Positions 61,156-64,000 of a DNA stretch of 64,000 nt are shown here, one piece after another (position 1 is the stretch's first letter; every line of letters starts with the position of its first letter). The translations under genes were made by a program, and so were the position numbers. The notes under the pieces are model-generated. The model did no database searches and was not told where the DNA came from. It saw only the letters and a program-made list of their open reading frames with translations. Source of the stretch: Pristionchus mayeri (taxonomy: Eukaryota; Nematoda; Chromadorea; Rhabditida; Neodiplogasteridae); contig BTRK01000002.1 in NCBI GenBank assembly GCA_036245805.1, forward strand, positions 25,661,067 through 25,725,066, read 5' to 3'.

Positions 61156-64000
61156 ATGACTTCGGTCGTTATTCGACTCGAGCTGAGCAAAGGAGCGCCC
61201 TCGATCGACTTCTCTGACATCGCTTACGAAATGGCTGAAAGTAAGTCAAGACTATTGCTCAACCTATTCAATTAGATAGCATGGTACGCCTGGGGTATTC
61301 TTATATTCATTGTTGTGAAAGCAAGCAAGATGACTATTCGAATCGATTACTCATTGTTGATTCAAATCTAACATTAGCAGAGAGATGATATAGCTATTCG
61401 AAAACATACTAATTTGGTAGAATTGTTATTCTTTCAAACCGTTACACAGCTACTATGTAGGAGAAACTAACAACTAAGCTCGTCATTCGATTGCATTTCT
61501 TAGTGCCGTTGCTTTCTATCTGATCTCATTTTCGCAGGTGCCCGTGCCGGTTCCGAGCCCGTCTCGGTGAAGTCTCTGCAGCAGAAGAGCTGCTCGCCCC
61601 CGTCTGGCTGTTCGAGAGAAGACGCGCCACTAGGGAGACCAAGCAGCAGGAGTGGAGAGATGAAGGTGAGCTGATGACTTCAGATATTCCTTCCTTTCTC
61701 CAGTATAGAACCTTGAACGGGCGGAGTGAATATGTGCAAAATTTAAATGCACTTTGCTCGTGAAAAATATATAATTGGGTGTAAAACAGCTAAAAGTTTT
61801 CCTTTAAGAGCAAGTTCAAGAGCTTTGAACTTTGTATTTGTAGCCGCCACAGCTGTTGCGTACCTGAACATTTCATAACATTCTTGTCCTGGCAATTGCG
61901 TAAAAATTTTCGCATTCCCGTCGTAACCCACGCTATCCCGACTCTGTTCAAATGGTTGCTGAAGCAAAGTAAATTTCTTTCAGCGCAACTTCCGCGGTGC
62001 ACGCACGTACTCGGAAGTGGTGGTGGAGTCATACGACAGGAAGGAACAAGGAGGATCCAGCAAGGGTAAGACTGCTTTCCATGTCATAAATGATATTTCA
62101 AAATTTTTTGGTTACTGAATGTTTGTTTACGTTGAGTACAATATTCGCATCTCCATGCGATGCATGCTTGTAACCGTCACAAGCAGAATGACAAGCTGTG
62201 AAATTTTTTAAAAATAATAGTGTGTTCAGCCGATCCGAAGTACCTCACCTTCTTCTCTGGCCAGAAACGAGTGGAGAAGACTGAGGGAATACTACACTTC
62301 TACAAGAGAAAGTGAGTCAGAGTTAAGGAAACCTCTGGCTACGTTAGTTATTATTAGATTCTTCAGCTGGTTTTTTTCATAATATTGCGTTAATTATCAA
62401 TCAAAAATCGTAATCTACAGTACCCCTACCATCGATGGCATCCGTATGGTGTGTGTGCTGAACATCTCCGTGCACCTCTCCTGCCAGGACGTCCTCAACT
62501 TCTTCTCCACCGCCTTGCCATCGATCGAGACAATCAAGGTACGGTAGGAATACTGTAGAGAAGAAATATTTATTGATTGTGGAAGAGGTCTACAGTATCT
62601 GTGATGAGAGGAGTGGACATTACGGTAGAAGAGTATATTGATTTCCCTCAGGTGATTCGTGACGCGACGCCCGGCAAGTACATGATGATCATTCTCTTCA
62701 ATACACCGGTAAGGCACACTTCCATGCTTTCTACGATACATACGAATTTTCGAAATAGAGAATTCTCCCGCTTCAGCCACACTTGATAATGATGTCTCTG
62801 AATAGATTTGACGGTAGGTGAAAGAACATTTTGTGAAGCAATGTGTCTGATATGCTACCGTTCCTTGATCGAGAAATCGGCACTTCTTCGGTATTTGCCC
62901 CCCCCCCCCCTTTCCTATCATTTATCATTCCCTCCCCTTCGCAGAGGGGTTGTATCTTAATGACTCATTGCAGGAAGACGCGCAGCTCTTCCACTCGGAC
63001 TTCAACGACCAGCAGTACAATGGACTTGAGCCAGACAGATGCATCCTCCTCTTCGTCGAGGAGATGGATGTGGTGAGGACTGGGGAAAATGACCCTGTTG
63101 GAATGATTTACGATACATAAATAGGTGAAAGAACTATCCTTTCACTCTGAACTTTACTGTCCCTTACGTAAAGCTTGTTTTTGTAAAGTGCACCGATTAT
63201 TCGCCGATTTGCTTTCACAATTTTTGGTAGGGGTTGCAAGTAAAATGTGATCCCTTGCAGCTGGACGAATCCGCGGTGCCAGATCTGGTTGAGCTGCCGA
63301 CGTGTGCAGTGTGTCTCGAGCGGATGGACGATGGGGTACGGTAGTAGTGATTGAATAACATGGAGATTTCAAGAAATAAAATATCGTACTCGCTATATCA
63401 TTAATTTTGTTTTCATGCATCTAATACAATTGCAGGTGATCACGATATTCTGTCGTCACTCCTTCCACGCTGTGTGCATCCAGAAGTGCACGGACACGAT
63501 GTGAGTACATATTATCGATTTATGGATTACCGTATAGACTTCCAAGTGCACATTGGTGTAGGAAGATTACGAAGCAATATGGGAAAATGGTTTGGTCTTG
63601 ATCCGGGAAAAAATCCATATTTTCCAGATGCCCCATCTGTCGCTGCACTCAAACGCCCGAGGCCGCTGCCAAGCAGTCAGTATTTTTAAATCAATGATTT
63701 TATTACTTTAGTCGAGCTATCATTAGCTTCGGAATCTGATCTATTGTTATGTGCTCATCGATGCTTGCTTGCGGTGAATATTGCTGCGTCCTTACTCTAT
63801 TGAAGTGTCCAATACCTTGCAGACGTTGTACGGCGTGCGACGAGTCGACGGATCTCTGGATCTGCCTCATCTGCGGGAATGTCGCCTGCGGGAGATACAG
63901 GGAGGCGCACGCATTCAGGTCCGTATCCATGTCTTCAGTTACAAGCGTGGTGTGGGAACTCGGACTCATGTTGTCAATATACTGTAGAATTTCATACTTG
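61156..64000 (+). CDS. brap-2: BRAP2 (BRCA1-associated protein) E3 ubiquitin ligase, 3' truncated by window
   Basis: Exons from ATG 61156 encode MTSVVIRLELSKGAPSIDFS, then LTFFSGQKRVEKTEGILHFY and the RNA-recognition-like BRAP2 domain (TIDGIRMVCVLNISVHLSCQ, KYMMIILFNTP, QYNGLEPDRCILLFVEEMDV). Next is a RING finger, CAVCLERMDDGVITIFCRH, SFHAVCIQKCTDTMCPICR. A UBP-type zinc finger begins CTACDESTDLWICLICGNVA, CGRYREAHAF. The C-terminal coiled coil should lie beyond 64000. BRAP2 binds nuclear-localisation signals and ubiquitin and tunes Ras-MAPK signalling; in C. elegans brap-2 affects the oxidative-stress response. Several introns carry TACNGTA words. Read-through past 63929 is intron, not coding. 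Confidence 0.93.

Overview
The window is nuclear DNA of a nematode. Genes are split into many small exons (mostly 45-150 bp) by short GT-AG introns. The families present are worm-typical: a divergent nuclear receptor, a CYP13/25-like P450, a carboxylesterase, a MATH-BTB protein, F-box-like proteins and a DHRS1-like reductase. Two start codons sit directly behind a splice acceptor with no coding exon upstream, as expected for trans-splicing. The dense small-exon style suggests a diplogastrid such as Pristionchus, but that placement is an inference. All gene models were spliced by eye from reading frame, splice sites and family motifs, because single ORFs mostly capture one exon each.

Layout, left to right. 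1-1.35 kb: part of a long palindromic transposon with a second foldback element inserted in it. 1.4-1.9 kb: membrane-protein fragment (-). 3.4-5.0 kb: unrecognised acidic Ser-rich protein (-), flanked by a direct repeat. 6.3-8.2 kb: DHRS1-like SDR (+). 8.8-10.8 kb: MATH-BTB gene (-). 11.5-11.9 kb: three-exon SDR pseudogene (+). 12.4-12.6 kb: tandem GC-rich hairpin units. 14.2-15.3 kb: unrecognised gene, 5' end unclear (-). 15.3-17.3 kb: complete palindromic transposon. 17.3-19.4 kb: secreted P/Q-rich protein with a tandemly amplified exon-intron unit (-). 20.4-22.4 kb: second DHRS1-like SDR (-). 23.1-25.8 kb: carboxylesterase (-). 29.1-33.1 kb: nuclear receptor (+). 33.8-36.8 kb: cytochrome P450 (-). 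39.4-41.9 kb: LRAT/EGL-26-like protein (+). 42.75-44.1 kb: F-box-like protein (+). 44.4-48.1 kb: two tandem type I membrane protein paralogues (-), plus a relic of a third at 48.6-48.8 kb. 48.9-50.6 kb: two palindromic repeats. 51.8-52.9 kb: second F-box-like protein (+). 53.3-60.7 kb: small coiled-coil protein, probably dynactin p22/p24 (-), whose large intron holds a 5.7 kb palindrome carrying a mariner and a hAT-type element. 61.2 kb to the window end: BRAP2 (+).

The genes do not form an operon or one pathway. The SDRs, P450 and carboxylesterase are all small-molecule or xenobiotic-type enzymes, and they lie near a nuclear receptor of the class that often regulates such genes. Any functional link is inference. 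The clearest unusual signals are the phase-preserving exon-intron tandem array at 17.4-17.8 kb, the nested transposons with readable target duplications inside the dynactin-like intron, and a strong excess of the palindromic heptamer TACNGTA in introns of the LRAT-like and BRAP2 genes.
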